From contig CAZCEC010000006.1 of assembly GCA_964497615.1 (NCBI GenBank), positions 1 to 64,000 on the forward strand: a stretch of 64,000 nt of DNA, in the 5' to 3' direction. This DNA is from CAZCEC01 sp964497615 (GTDB lineage Bacteria > Chloroflexota > Anaerolineae > Anaerolineales > UBA6663). The position numbers were made by a program, and so were the translations under genes. How positions within the stretch are numbered: position 1 is the stretch's first letter; every line of letters starts with the position of its first letter. Under the pieces are notes generated by a model, which saw nothing but the letters and a program-made list of their open reading frames with translations, ran no database searches and was not told where the DNA came from. Below, one piece after another: positions 50,282 to 58,487 of this stretch.

Positions 50282-51034
50282 ATGCGCCCTCGCTTCATCC
50301 TTCATCCTTCTTATTTCATCCTTCTCGCCGTCTCGCTGGCCTGCAACACCCTCCTCCCCCCGCGCCCGGCCGTGGAGTGGGACTCATCGCCCGAGGCCGT
50401 CGTCCTGCGCGGCACCTTCTGCTGCGGCCTCGTGCCCCAGTATTACGCCCAGAACTACATCCCGGAGGTGACAATCTGGGGCGATGGCCGCATCGTGTGG
50501 GTGGACGATCACGGAGGCGGCGCGCGGAGCGTGAGCGAGGGGCAATTGACCGAGGCCGAGCTGGCCGCCCTGCTGCAGCGCCTGGTGGATGCGGGCTTCT
50601 TCGGCTGGGCCGATAATTACGCCAACTACAACATCACCGATGGCGCCACCCAGTGCCTGCGCCTGAACCTGCTGTCCACCAGCAAGAGCGTGTGCGAATA
50701 CTACGAGGGCGCGCCCGCCGCCTTCCACACCCTCTACAGCGAGGCCGCGGGCGGCGCTGGCGCCACGGGCACGGAGTTCGTCCCGGCCCAGGGCACGCTC
50801 GCCGTCTTTCCCGTCGGCGACCCATCCAATCTCACGCCAGAGGACTACCTGGACTGGGACCCCGCGGTGACGGGCCTCTCCCTGGCAGACGTCTCCGGCG
50901 AGGCGCCTGTGGACGGCAACGCCCTGGCCCTGGCCTGGCGCGCCGTCAACCGCAGCGCGTGGGCGCCCCTCGTCCGCGAGGGGGAGACGTTCTACTATCT
51001 GGTCGTCACCGTCCCTGGCCTGAATGCGCCGTAG
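50282..51034 (+). CDS. Lipoprotein, paralog A of a two-member family
   Basis: A 250-residue lipoprotein of unknown function. The signal ends in LLAVSLAC, with mature N-terminus CNTLLPPRPAVEW. The paralog at 51894 shares NTLLPPRP(A/P)(V/I)EW, WGDGR(I/L), a VDAGFFGW segment, and C-terminal ALAWRAVN/LTFAWASVN. Here FCCGLVPQYYAQNY adds extra Cys absent from paralog B. No membrane segment beyond the signal. Both flank a third lipoprotein with Cys-rich repeats, so the three form a lipoprotein cluster, likely independent transcripts with their own -10 boxes. Confidence 0.78.
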   Translation: MRPRFILHPSYFILLAVSLACNTLLPPRPAVEWDSSPEAVVLRGTFCCGLVPQYYAQNYIPEVTIWGDGRIVWVDDHGGGARSVSEGQLTEAELAALLQRLVDAGFFGWADNYANYNITDGATQCLRLNLLSTSKSVCEYYEGAPAAFHTLYSEAAGGAGATGTEFVPAQGTLAVFPVGDPSNLTPEDYLDWDPAVTGLSLADVSGEAPVDGNALALAWRAVNRSAWAPLVREGETFYYLVVTVPGLNAP

Positions 51035-51068
51035 TGCTGGCGCGGGCTGTTACGGGCGTAGAGAGGAG

Positions 51069-51074
51069 TACAAT
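51069..51074 (+). promoter_or_regulatory. -10 hexamer TACAAT of a leaderless-type promoter
   Basis: TACAAT is followed by six bases and ATG 51081, so the predicted transcription start is the A of the start codon. Confidence 0.55.
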
Positions 51075-51080
51075 CGCCGC

Positions 51081-51884
51081 ATGAACAGGTCACTCGCGCT
51101 TGCCCTTGCCATTCTCGCCCTGGCGCTGCTGGCGTGCGTGCTGCCCGGTCAGCCCACGCCCGTCATCCAGTGCACTGCCCCCGCCTGCTCCAATGGCGAC
51201 CTGTATTGCCCCAGCGGCGATTGCCCCGGCGGCTGCGGTACCCGCTGCGCCACCCACACGCCCGCGCCCGCGGCGCAGGTGTCGCCCTCACCCACCTATC
51301 CCCCGATCATGTGCACGGCCCCGGCCTGCAACGCCGATGAGGTGCTCTACTGCCCCAGCGGCGACTGCCCCGGCGGCTGCGGCACCGGCTGCGCCACGCC
51401 CACCCCCACCGTGCTGCCCGAGGCCTTCTGCCAGATCATCGTCCGCACCCCGCCGCCCGAGGCGCCCACCGCCTCCGTCAACGGCACCCCCTCGCCTCAC
51501 CTGCGCGTGGACCCGCACGTCGAAACCTGCCTCAACGCTCCGGAGGTGGCCGTGGGCGAACGCCTGGCCCTCGTCGGCCAGGCCGTGGACATCGGCTTCC
51601 CAATCTGGACCCTGAGCGCCCGCGAAAACGGTCAGGGCGATTTTGAATCTATCGTCGCGACCACCTTCGACAAACAGGTGTCGGTGGAAGGCACGGCCCG
51701 CACCCTGCTCGGCTTCGTCGAAGCGCAGATCTTCCAGAACCAGATCGTCCTGCACTTCATCGCCCTGGCCCCTGGCGAGGTCGAATACGTCCTCAGCGCC
51801 AGCGGCGAGGTCCACTATGGCTATCCCGGCCCGGCCACTTGGAGCGGCGGCGCGTCCGACGTGGTGCGGGTGGTCGTTCGGTAG
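51081..51884 (+). CDS. Lipoprotein with two tandem Cys-rich repeats
   Basis: A 267-residue exported protein with lipobox LALLAC. Two repeats of about 27 residues follow: CTAPACSNGDLYCPSGDCPG then GCGTRC, and CTAPACNADEVLYCPSGDCP then GGCGTGC. Each has six Cys in the pattern C-x4-C-xn-C-x4-C-x3-C-x3-C. A PT-rich spacer separates them. The C-terminal part (about 125-267) is a beta-rich domain beginning LRVDPHVETCLNAPEVAVGERL and may be Ig-like. No family was recognised. The repeats may form disulfide knots or bind metal. It lies between the two paralogous lipoproteins. Confidence 0.78.
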   Translation: MNRSLALALAILALALLACVLPGQPTPVIQCTAPACSNGDLYCPSGDCPGGCGTRCATHTPAPAAQVSPSPTYPPIMCTAPACNADEVLYCPSGDCPGGCGTGCATPTPTVLPEAFCQIIVRTPPPEAPTASVNGTPSPHLRVDPHVETCLNAPEVAVGERLALVGQAVDIGFPIWTLSARENGQGDFESIVATTFDKQVSVEGTARTLLGFVEAQIFQNQIVLHFIALAPGEVEYVLSASGEVHYGYPGPATWSGGASDVVRVVVR

Positions 51885-51893
51885 TGTGAAAGT

Positions 51894-52637
51894 ATGGGGG
51901 TCCTTCGTCGCCCGTCATTCGTCGCTCTGGCGGCCCTGGGTCTGGCCACCCTGGCCTGCAACACCCTCCTCCCCCCGCGCCCGCCCATCGAGTGGAACGC
52001 CGCGCCCGATGCCGTCATCGCCCAGGCCCACACGGGCGGCGGGATGCTGTATGAGCCCAACCTCACCTACGAAGCCCGCCTGTGGGGCGATGGCCGCCTG
52101 ATCTGGACCGACTACGACCAGGGCGGCGCGCGGGAACTGTTTATCACCACGCTCTCCGCCGCCGATATGACTGCCCTGCTGCAAGACTTTGTGGACGCCG
52201 GCTTCTTCGGCTGGGACGATACCTACAGCCCCGGCCTCGTCTATGATGCTCCGGCCTCGTGCCTCAGCGTGAGCCTGGCCGCGGCGTACCAGTCCGTGTG
52301 CGAGGTGCTCGAAGGCGCGCCCCGGCAGTTCGGGCCGCTCTATTCACGGTTGGCTTCCGGCGCGGGTGGCTCCGCCGCGCCCTACCTCCCCGAGCGCGCC
52401 TACCTCAGCCTCACCCCCGCTGGCCCCACGGCCAGCACGGTCCTCTGGCCCGCTGAACTGACACCCACCCTCGCCGCAGTCGCCAGCCAGGGCGGCGCCT
52501 GGATCGAGAGCGACGCGCTCACCTTTGCCTGGGCATCCGTCAATGCCGAGCCTCTCCAGCCTGTCTTCCGAGAAGGCGACGCCTACTATTCAGTTCAGTT
52601 GCTTGTTCCGGGGGTGACAGTCATCTCACCGCCGTAG
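51894..52637 (+). CDS. Lipoprotein, paralog B of a two-member family
   Basis: A 247-residue lipoprotein. The signal ends in LATLAC with mature start CNTLLPPRPPIEW, the same as paralog A. Shared blocks are WGDGRLIW, VDAGFFGWDDTY, and a C-terminal FREGDAYYSVQLLVPGV like FREGETFYYLVVTVPG of paralog A. It lacks the extra Cys residues of A. Identity looks moderate, about a third to a half, suggesting an old duplication. The codons after ATG overlap a TTCGTC-type low-complexity run. It is 9 bp after the stop of the Cys-rich lipoprotein. Confidence 0.78.
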   Translation: MGVLRRPSFVALAALGLATLACNTLLPPRPPIEWNAAPDAVIAQAHTGGGMLYEPNLTYEARLWGDGRLIWTDYDQGGARELFITTLSAADMTALLQDFVDAGFFGWDDTYSPGLVYDAPASCLSVSLAAAYQSVCEVLEGAPRQFGPLYSRLASGAGGSAAPYLPERAYLSLTPAGPTASTVLWPAELTPTLAAVASQGGAWIESDALTFAWASVNAEPLQPVFREGDAYYSVQLLVPGVTVISPP

Positions 52638-52674
52638 CGCGGCATTAGCGGCTCACGCCTTCGACGCTCGCCTT

Positions 52675-52800
52675 ATCCCGCCGTCGTCCGTCCTTCGTCG
52701 TCCGTCGCCTGCCCCCATCACATCGGGGGTTCGTCTCATCCTGCGGTCGTCCGTCGTCCGTCGTCGGTCATGCCGCTTCATCCTTCATCCTTCATGATTC
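52675..52800. repeat. Low-complexity CGTCCGTC/TTCATCC spacer between convergent genes
   Basis: Loose tandem units of GTCGTCCGTC, TTCGTC and then CTTCATCCTTCATCCTTCAT fill the gap. A short hairpin around CCCCCATCACATCGGGGG (52713-52730) is also present. No coding signal was seen. Confidence 0.55.
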
Positions 52801-53730
52801 ATCCTTCACCTGCTCTGCCCACCTCGTCATCTGCTCCCGCGTCACCCCCGCGCCGCCGCACACGATGACCAGCACCGGCGCCTGGCCGCGCAATGGCTCG
52901 GCCGCCGCATAGACCGGCGCCAGCGCCGCCCCGCAGGCCGGCTCCACCAGCAAGCGGTGATCGTCCGCGAAGCGCAGGCAGGCCTCCACCGCCGCCCGGT
53001 CGCTCACCACCCACGGCGTTATCGGCCACTCGCGCATCAGCGCCAGGGCGCGCGCCGTCACGCGCCGCGCCGAGAGCGTCGCCGCCAGCGAGGTGATGGC
53101 CGGCAGGGTCACTACCTCCCCCGCCTGCACCGCCGCCGCGAACGAGTCCGCCCCGGCAGTTTCCACCGCCAGGATGGGCACGCCCTCCCAGCCCACCGCC
53201 CGCAGCCCATCCACTATCCCCACCAGCAGTCCGCCGCCGCCCACCGAGAGCACCACCGCGCCCGGCCGGGGGCAGCCATCCGCCACCAGTTCGGGCACCA
53301 GCGTCGCCGTCCCGCGCCAGGCATCGGCGTCGTCAAACGGATGCACATAGCCGGCGCCCGCCTCGGCCGCCAGCCGCAGCGCCTCCACCTGCGCGTCGTC
53401 GAATGACCTTCCGTGCACCCGCAGCGTCGCCCCCTCGCGCGCGATCAACTCCCTGGCCCGCGCTGTGGATTGCTCCATCACCACCACCGTCACCGGCAGC
53501 CCCAGCCGCCGCCCGGCATAGGCCACGGCATAGCCCGCGTTCCCGCCCGAGGCGCAGATCAGGCTCGTCGCGCCCGCCGCCGCCCGCGCCCGGCACTGTT
53601 CGCCCATGGCCCGCGCCTTGAACGAGCCCACCGGCTGAAAGGCCTCCATCTTCAGCAGCACCGGCGCCCCCAGCGCCTCGCTCAAGGGCGGCGACTCCCA
53701 CAACGGTGTGTGCACATACAGGCGGGTCAT
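52792..53730 (-). CDS. Serine/threonine dehydratase-like PLP enzyme (fold type II)
   Basis: A 312-residue beta-family PLP enzyme. The cofactor Lys is in PVGSFKARAMGEQ (about 38-43), ICASGGNAGYAVAYAGRR is the Asn-containing cofactor loop, and the phosphate-binding glycines are in LSVGGGGLLVGI. The C-terminus CGGAGVTREQM completes the fold. Length and the ASGGNAG motif match the short L-serine dehydratase-like (SDS/SDSL) group that converts serine or threonine to 2-oxoacids and ammonia. No regulatory ACT domain. The start is an ATG at 53730. Confidence 0.9.
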   Translation of the reverse strand: MTRLYVHTPLWESPPLSEALGAPVLLKMEAFQPVGSFKARAMGEQCRARAAAGATSLICASGGNAGYAVAYAGRRLGLPVTVVVMEQSTARARELIAREGATLRVHGRSFDDAQVEALRLAAEAGAGYVHPFDDADAWRGTATLVPELVADGCPRPGAVVLSVGGGGLLVGIVDGLRAVGWEGVPILAVETAGADSFAAAVQAGEVVTLPAITSLAATLSARRVTARALALMREWPITPWVVSDRAAVEACLRFADDHRLLVEPACGAALAPVYAAAEPLRGQAPVLVIVCGGAGVTREQMTRWAEQVKDES

Positions 53731-53786
53731 GCGGTCAGTTGGTCCCTTTCCAAGGCATTGTCAGCCGCGCCGCGGCTGGCGCGGCC

Positions 53787-54134
53787 CTATCGCAGGATCA
53801 CCGGCAAACGGACCGTGGGGCAGGTGTGCGGCCCAAACTCCGATGAGGCGCCCCCGACGGTCTGGAAGGCGGTGTAGCAGTTCACCAGGCCCGCCCCCAC
53901 GTTCACGCTCCAGGCGCCCGCCCCGCTGGCGGTGGTGCTGCCCAGGAACGTCCTGCCTTCGCCAAAGCCCAGCGGGTCCGGCGCGGCCCGGTACAGTTCC
54001 ACGAAGGCGCTGGCGGAGGCCGTCCCCTGCACCAGCCCCGTGCCCACGTTCACCGAAGTGATGACTGGATAGGGCGGGGTGGGCGTGTTGGTGGTTGGGC
54101 TGGTCGCCGCCTTGTCGATCCCCAGCCCCAGTTT
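53787..54134 (-). pseudogene. C-terminal remnant of a surface protein ending LPVILR
   Basis: The frame reads GLGIDKAATSPTTNTPTPPYP, then VITSVNVGTGLVQGTASASA and VELYRAAPDPLGFGEGRTFLG, an Ig-like module found near the C-terminus of large Chloroflexota surface proteins. It ends PTVRLPVILR. The PT linker and domain lack any signal peptide or start codon. Upstream the frame continues as an unlikely antisense of the next gene. It is best seen as the surviving 3' end of a surface-protein gene; a short GTG-initiated gene from 54053 is the alternative. Confidence 0.55.
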
Positions 54135-54148
54135 ACGCCCGGTTGGGA

Positions 54149-54781
54149 ATGGGGCGCAATCCGCCGGTGCTCCTGCTTTGGATGCGCCTGGCTGGCAGCG
54201 GCATTGACTATGCCTTCATCCTGGCCCCGGTCGCAGTCCTTTCATTCCAGTTGGGCCTGCGCGGCGGCGAGGCGCGCATGCTGGGTTATGGCGTCGCGTG
54301 CGTGCTCGGCGTGCTGTTCGGCCTGGCCCTCCTAGCGTGGAGCCTGCGTCAGCCGCTGGACCGTTCGCGCCCCGTGCCTGGCCTGGTCCGCTGGTCGTTC
54401 GTCATCTTCGTCATTGCCCTGCTTGTCGTCAGCACCCGCCTGATCCTCAAGATTCCCAATTCGCTGCCGTGGACCATCACGCCGGAGTTGTCCGTCGTCA
54501 TCGGCTGGATGTTCCTGGGCGCCGCCGCCTACTTTGTCTATGGACTGCTGCGCCCCAGTTGGGCCAATGCTGGCGGCCAGATGGCGGGCTTCCTGGCTTA
54601 CGACGTGGTGCTCATCGTGCCCTTTCTCCAGCGCCTGCCTACCGTCGCGCCGGAGTTCCGCCTCGGCCTGATCATCTACACCGTCGTCGTCACCTACAGC
54701 GGGCTGTTGGCCTTCTACTTCCTCTTCCTCCACCGCGCCACGCGGCTGTGGGGCGCCTCGCCCGCGCCCAAGCCCGCCTAG
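54149..54781 (+). CDS. Uncharacterised six-segment membrane protein
   Basis: A 210-residue hydrophobic protein with about six transmembrane segments, the first around IDYAFILAPVAVLSFQLGL and the last around LIIYTVVVTYSGLLAFYFLFL. It resembles no family I can name. Loops are short and basic on the cytoplasmic side. It ends RLWGASPAPKPA. The start could be ATG 54149 or ATG 54182 (MRLAGSGIDYAF). It is convergent with the beta-helix gene. Confidence 0.65.
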   Translation: MGRNPPVLLLWMRLAGSGIDYAFILAPVAVLSFQLGLRGGEARMLGYGVACVLGVLFGLALLAWSLRQPLDRSRPVPGLVRWSFVIFVIALLVVSTRLILKIPNSLPWTITPELSVVIGWMFLGAAAYFVYGLLRPSWANAGGQMAGFLAYDVVLIVPFLQRLPTVAPEFRLGLIIYTVVVTYSGLLAFYFLFLHRATRLWGASPAPKPA

Positions 54782-54818
54782 CGCAGGAACAGGCAACCTG
54801 TGCTTGAACTGACGTAGT

Positions 54819-54837
54819 CCGGCCCTTCATGGGCCGG
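54819..54837. terminator. Hairpin between convergent genes
   Basis: CCGGCCC-TTCAT-GGGCCGG forms a perfect 7-bp stem in the gap between the membrane protein and the beta-helix gene. No T tract follows on either strand. Confidence 0.5.
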
Positions 54838-54915
54838 CCCGCGGCCATAACCCCCACGGGGCGCTTCGCAGAGGCCGCGCCTACGACGATCCCAGCCGGG
54901 TCATCTGACGAGACC

Positions 54916-57900
54916 CTAGCGCTGAATGGCGGGCAAGAAGAGAAGGTAGACAAAGTACTCGTACGCGCCCATGTCGAATAGCGCCCCCTCTGGGCGCGGA
55001 TGGTTGTCCAGGTCGGTGGGGAGGCCCGTGGCGCACGCATTCCGTGCCGGTGAGCCGGGCCGCAGGCGATAGTTCTCCCCGGCCCCTGGCACTGAAAACT
55101 GCGGGTCGGTGGCGGGGCCAGCCGTGCCCCCCTGGTCAATGTTGCAGACAGCCACGGTCAGCGCGCCAAAGGCTGCTTCGGTGTTCCCCCAGATGATGCT
55201 GTTGTACAGATAGCTCTGCCCGCCGCCAGGTGAATAGCCCGCGCCGCCGATGTTGTTGGCCAAAGTCCCGTGGGTGATGGTCATGGCGCCGCCAGCGTTG
55301 CGGATGCCCGCGCCGAAGGAGACCAGGCTGGTGTTGCTGTAGATCAGCGTGTTGCTGATCCAGGTCCTGGCGCTGCCGCCCTCCTGGTACACCGCGCCGC
55401 CGCGCACCGCCGTGTTGCGGTGCAGATAGGTGCTGTTGATTGTGAGCGCGCTGCCGCTGACAAAAATCGCGCCGCCGTTGCCGTTGCCGGCCGTGCTGCT
55501 GTAGGCCCGGTTACTGTCCAGGCGGCTACACTGCTGGGTCGCTGGGTTGCACCCCGTCGCCGCCGGGGCGTCGATGCGCTCCGCCTCTTCGCCTGTCCCG
55601 CCCAGGCCCAAGACCGGCGTCACGAAGTCCACGTCCAGCCACACGGACGAGGTATAGGCCGCGATCGCGCCGCCGTTGCCGGCCAGCGCCTGATTGTGGC
55701 CAAACCGGCAGTTATCCCCCACGAGACTGCTGCCGCTGAGGTAGATGGCGCCGCCGCTGCCGGCCGTGGCGGTGTTGCCGCTGCCAGGCCGTCCGAAGTC
55801 AACCCCGTCACATTCCAGGCTGGCGCTGTTGGCCAGGAAGATCGCGCCGCCGTTGTCCGCCTGGTTGCCCAGCACCTGCGGCCGGGTGCTGAAGTAATCG
55901 TCCAGCCACATGCGCGTGCCGCTCCCGCTGAGGTAGGCAAAGCCGCCGTTGCCGCCTGCGCCGTTGCCGTTGGTCTCAATCTGGCCATAGATGTCGAAGA
56001 ACGCCCCGGCCGCCGCATACAGCGCGCCGCCGTCACTGACGGCTGTGTTGGTGTATACGCGCAGCGGGAGGCCGGCCGTGGCATATAACTGCACGCTATC
56101 GGCATTGCCCACGTACAACGCGCCGCCGTGCCCGGCCGCGAGGTTGCCCGCGAATTCACCGGGACCCGCGCCGCCGGTCACGTGCAAGTCCGCATCGGCT
56201 GTGCCCGCCACATGGATCGCGCCGCCGCTGCCCCCCGCGAGGTTGGCGCGCATCGCCCAGGCCCCGGTGAAGTCCAGCGTGCCGCCGTCAACATAGATCG
56301 CCCCGCCGTGCGAGGAAGCAGTATTGTCCTGAAAGATCGCGCCGGACACATTCACATCGGGTATGTTCGTCGCCGCGAGGGCGCCGCCCACGCCGCCCAG
56401 GGCGTGGTTGTTGCGGAAGACCGAGCCGGCCAGCACGTTCAGCGTGCTGGTCCCAAACATCCGCGCGGCGCCGCCCAGATTTTGCACTGTGTTGCTCATC
56501 ACCAGCGTGTTGCTCAGCGTAACCGTGGCATCATAGATGTACAGCCCGGCCCCGCGCCCGTCGAAGCCCGAGGGCGCCAAATGCTGTTCGATGCGGCTAT
56601 TGGTGGCGGTGAGCACGCTCCCGGCCCGGATGTAGATGCCGCCGCCATAGCCGGTGGCAGGATTGGAGAGCGTGTTGCTGGTGACGACCGTGTTGTTCAG
56701 CGTGGCGTGGGTATTGTTGATCAGGTACATGCCCGCGCCGTTCAGCCCCGCCGCGCCAATCGCATTCGGGTCATTCACCCCCGTGCCGCCGACGGTGGCG
56801 TTGGTCAGGGTGATGACGCTGGCGGTGGCATACAGCCCGCCCCCCGAGTTGGTGGCGGTGTTGTTGAAGATGCGGCCGCTGAACTCCACCGTGCTGCTGA
56901 CGACGTACAACCCGCCGCCCAGCACGGCCACGTTGTCGTTGCCGGCAAGTACTGCGTTGCCGATGTTGGCCCCGTTGGAGTACAGGTAGCTGCCGTTGGC
57001 CAGATAGACGCCGCCGCCATTGTTGGTGGCCGTGTTGCGCAGCACGCTGGTCGTACTCCCCAAGAGATAAACCCGGCTGGCATCGGCATAGATGCCGCCG
57101 CCGTCCACCGCCCCCTGGCAGCACGGTGCGCTCTCGCCCACGAACACCGAATTGGTCAGGGTGATGACGGCGCCGCCGCTTGCGTAGATGCCGCCCCCGC
57201 GGTCCGCTGCCGTCCCGGCCACCACATCGGCATTGTTCAGATACACCGTCCCCCCAGAAACATGCAGATTGCCGCCATCGTTGGTGGAGGCGTTGGTGCT
57301 GAGGTCCGAGGCCGTGTCCAGCGCATCGAGCCGCCCGTAGACGATGGCGCCGCCGCCCGCGCTGGCCGTGTTGGAGTAGACCAATGAGCCATTGGTCAAT
57401 GTCACGGCCGAACCGCCGCCAATGTAGAAGCCGCCGCCGCTGACGCCGGCATTGTGGCTGACCTGGGTGTTGTTGAGCGTGACGTGCGAATTGCCCAACA
57501 AATCCATCCCCGCCCCAAAACTGGTCCCGCCCTGGATGATCAGATTGGTCAGGGTCACCCGGCTGCCGCTGCTGACGTCTACCACGCTGCCTGGTCCGTT
57601 CGCCTGGAGCGTGGTGCGCGTGCCCGTTGGGTTGGTGCAGGTCGCGTCATAGCCGCCCGTGATGGTGATGACCTGGCCCGAGAGGTTGATGCTTTCGGTG
57701 ATCACCTGCCCCACTACGCGTACGGTGGCCCCGTTCGATGCGGCGTCAATCGCGGCCTGCACCGTGGTGTAGGCGCACGCGCCGTCAATGCCGGCGATGA
57801 GCGGGTCCGCGCCCTGGCCCCCGCCGTCGCTGGCCGGGGCCGCCGTCAGCGCCGCCTGCGCCTCGGTCACCGCCGCCTGGATGACCGCCCGCGCCTCCGG

Positions 57901-58296
57901 GCTGGCCGTTGCGTCGAAGGCCAGCACCGCTTCCGGCCCGGCATTCCGCGCCGCATCGAAGTCGCGCAGGGCCGCGGCCAACCGGTCGCGCTCGGCGCGC
58001 TGCTCGGCCAGCCCAGGCGGCAGCCCGCTCACCGGCTCGGCGCCCAGCGGCCCGCCCTCCTGCGGCCCAAGGGCAGCGTTCGGCGCGGGCGGGGTTGCGA
58101 TTGCAGTCGAAAGCTGCGCCCCCTCGACCGGCGTCCCGTCTTCGCTGGAGAGGAGGACCTCCGCCGGCGGGGGAGGCGTGCCGGTAGAGGCGATGGCGCT
58201 GGGCGCTATGCCCAGGGTGGTTAATCCAATCCAATTGATGATCAGCAGGCTGCTGACGAACAAGCGGAGGTGGCGAACAAACGTTTTAGGGCGCAT
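54916..58296 (-). CDS. Large right-handed beta-helix surface protein
   Basis: A 1126-residue exported protein. A long signal peptide (about 1-37, LRLFVSSLLIINWIGLTTLG) is followed by a Pro/Ala/Glu-rich helical region (about 40-160). Then comes CAYTTVQAAIDAASNGATVRV, typical of pectate-lyase-like/CSLREA proteins. Residues about 230-1085 are a beta-helix made of roughly 20-25 imperfect repeats with GGG(I/L)Y, NNTA and TLTN motifs, as in Pmp-like adhesins. The sequence ends with a conserved DMGAYEYFVYLLFLPAIQR. The tail xLPxxxR recurs in this window (LPVILR; TYLPLVLR). It may be an adhesin or surface-layer component. ATG 58296 is preceded by AGGTGGAA. Confidence 0.88.
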   Translation of the reverse strand: MRPKTFVRHLRLFVSSLLIINWIGLTTLGIAPSAIASTGTPPPPAEVLLSSEDGTPVEGAQLSTAIATPPAPNAALGPQEGGPLGAEPVSGLPPGLAEQRAERDRLAAALRDFDAARNAGPEAVLAFDATASPEARAVIQAAVTEAQAALTAAPASDGGGQGADPLIAGIDGACAYTTVQAAIDAASNGATVRVVGQVITESINLSGQVITITGGYDATCTNPTGTRTTLQANGPGSVVDVSSGSRVTLTNLIIQGGTSFGAGMDLLGNSHVTLNNTQVSHNAGVSGGGFYIGGGSAVTLTNGSLVYSNTASAGGGAIVYGRLDALDTASDLSTNASTNDGGNLHVSGGTVYLNNADVVAGTAADRGGGIYASGGAVITLTNSVFVGESAPCCQGAVDGGGIYADASRVYLLGSTTSVLRNTATNNGGGVYLANGSYLYSNGANIGNAVLAGNDNVAVLGGGLYVVSSTVEFSGRIFNNTATNSGGGLYATASVITLTNATVGGTGVNDPNAIGAAGLNGAGMYLINNTHATLNNTVVTSNTLSNPATGYGGGIYIRAGSVLTATNSRIEQHLAPSGFDGRGAGLYIYDATVTLSNTLVMSNTVQNLGGAARMFGTSTLNVLAGSVFRNNHALGGVGGALAATNIPDVNVSGAIFQDNTASSHGGAIYVDGGTLDFTGAWAMRANLAGGSGGAIHVAGTADADLHVTGGAGPGEFAGNLAAGHGGALYVGNADSVQLYATAGLPLRVYTNTAVSDGGALYAAAGAFFDIYGQIETNGNGAGGNGGFAYLSGSGTRMWLDDYFSTRPQVLGNQADNGGAIFLANSASLECDGVDFGRPGSGNTATAGSGGAIYLSGSSLVGDNCRFGHNQALAGNGGAIAAYTSSVWLDVDFVTPVLGLGGTGEEAERIDAPAATGCNPATQQCSRLDSNRAYSSTAGNGNGGAIFVSGSALTINSTYLHRNTAVRGGAVYQEGGSARTWISNTLIYSNTSLVSFGAGIRNAGGAMTITHGTLANNIGGAGYSPGGGQSYLYNSIIWGNTEAAFGALTVAVCNIDQGGTAGPATDPQFSVPGAGENYRLRPGSPARNACATGLPTDLDNHPRPEGALFDMGAYEYFVYLLFLPAIQR

Positions 58297-58419
58297 ATTC
58301 CACCTGTGAGAACTGAGAATGGGGCGGCTGTTATCGGATTCACTATAGCACAGCCGCGTGGCGCGGTTTTGGCCACTCGCTTCTGATTTATTCTTGCTCC
58401 AGCCGCGCGCCCATCGGAG

Positions 58420-58425
58420 TACAAT
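58420..58425 (+). promoter_or_regulatory. -10 hexamer TACAAT upstream of the PLD-like gene
   Basis: TACAAT lies 62 bases before ATG 58488 and predicts a leader of about 56 nt that contains AAGGAGG. Confidence 0.4.
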
Positions 58426-58487
58426 GGGGAGCGTCGGGTCCTGCCGGCTGTCGGGCGTTGCGGCAGGGCGCGCCAAGGAGGCAGACC

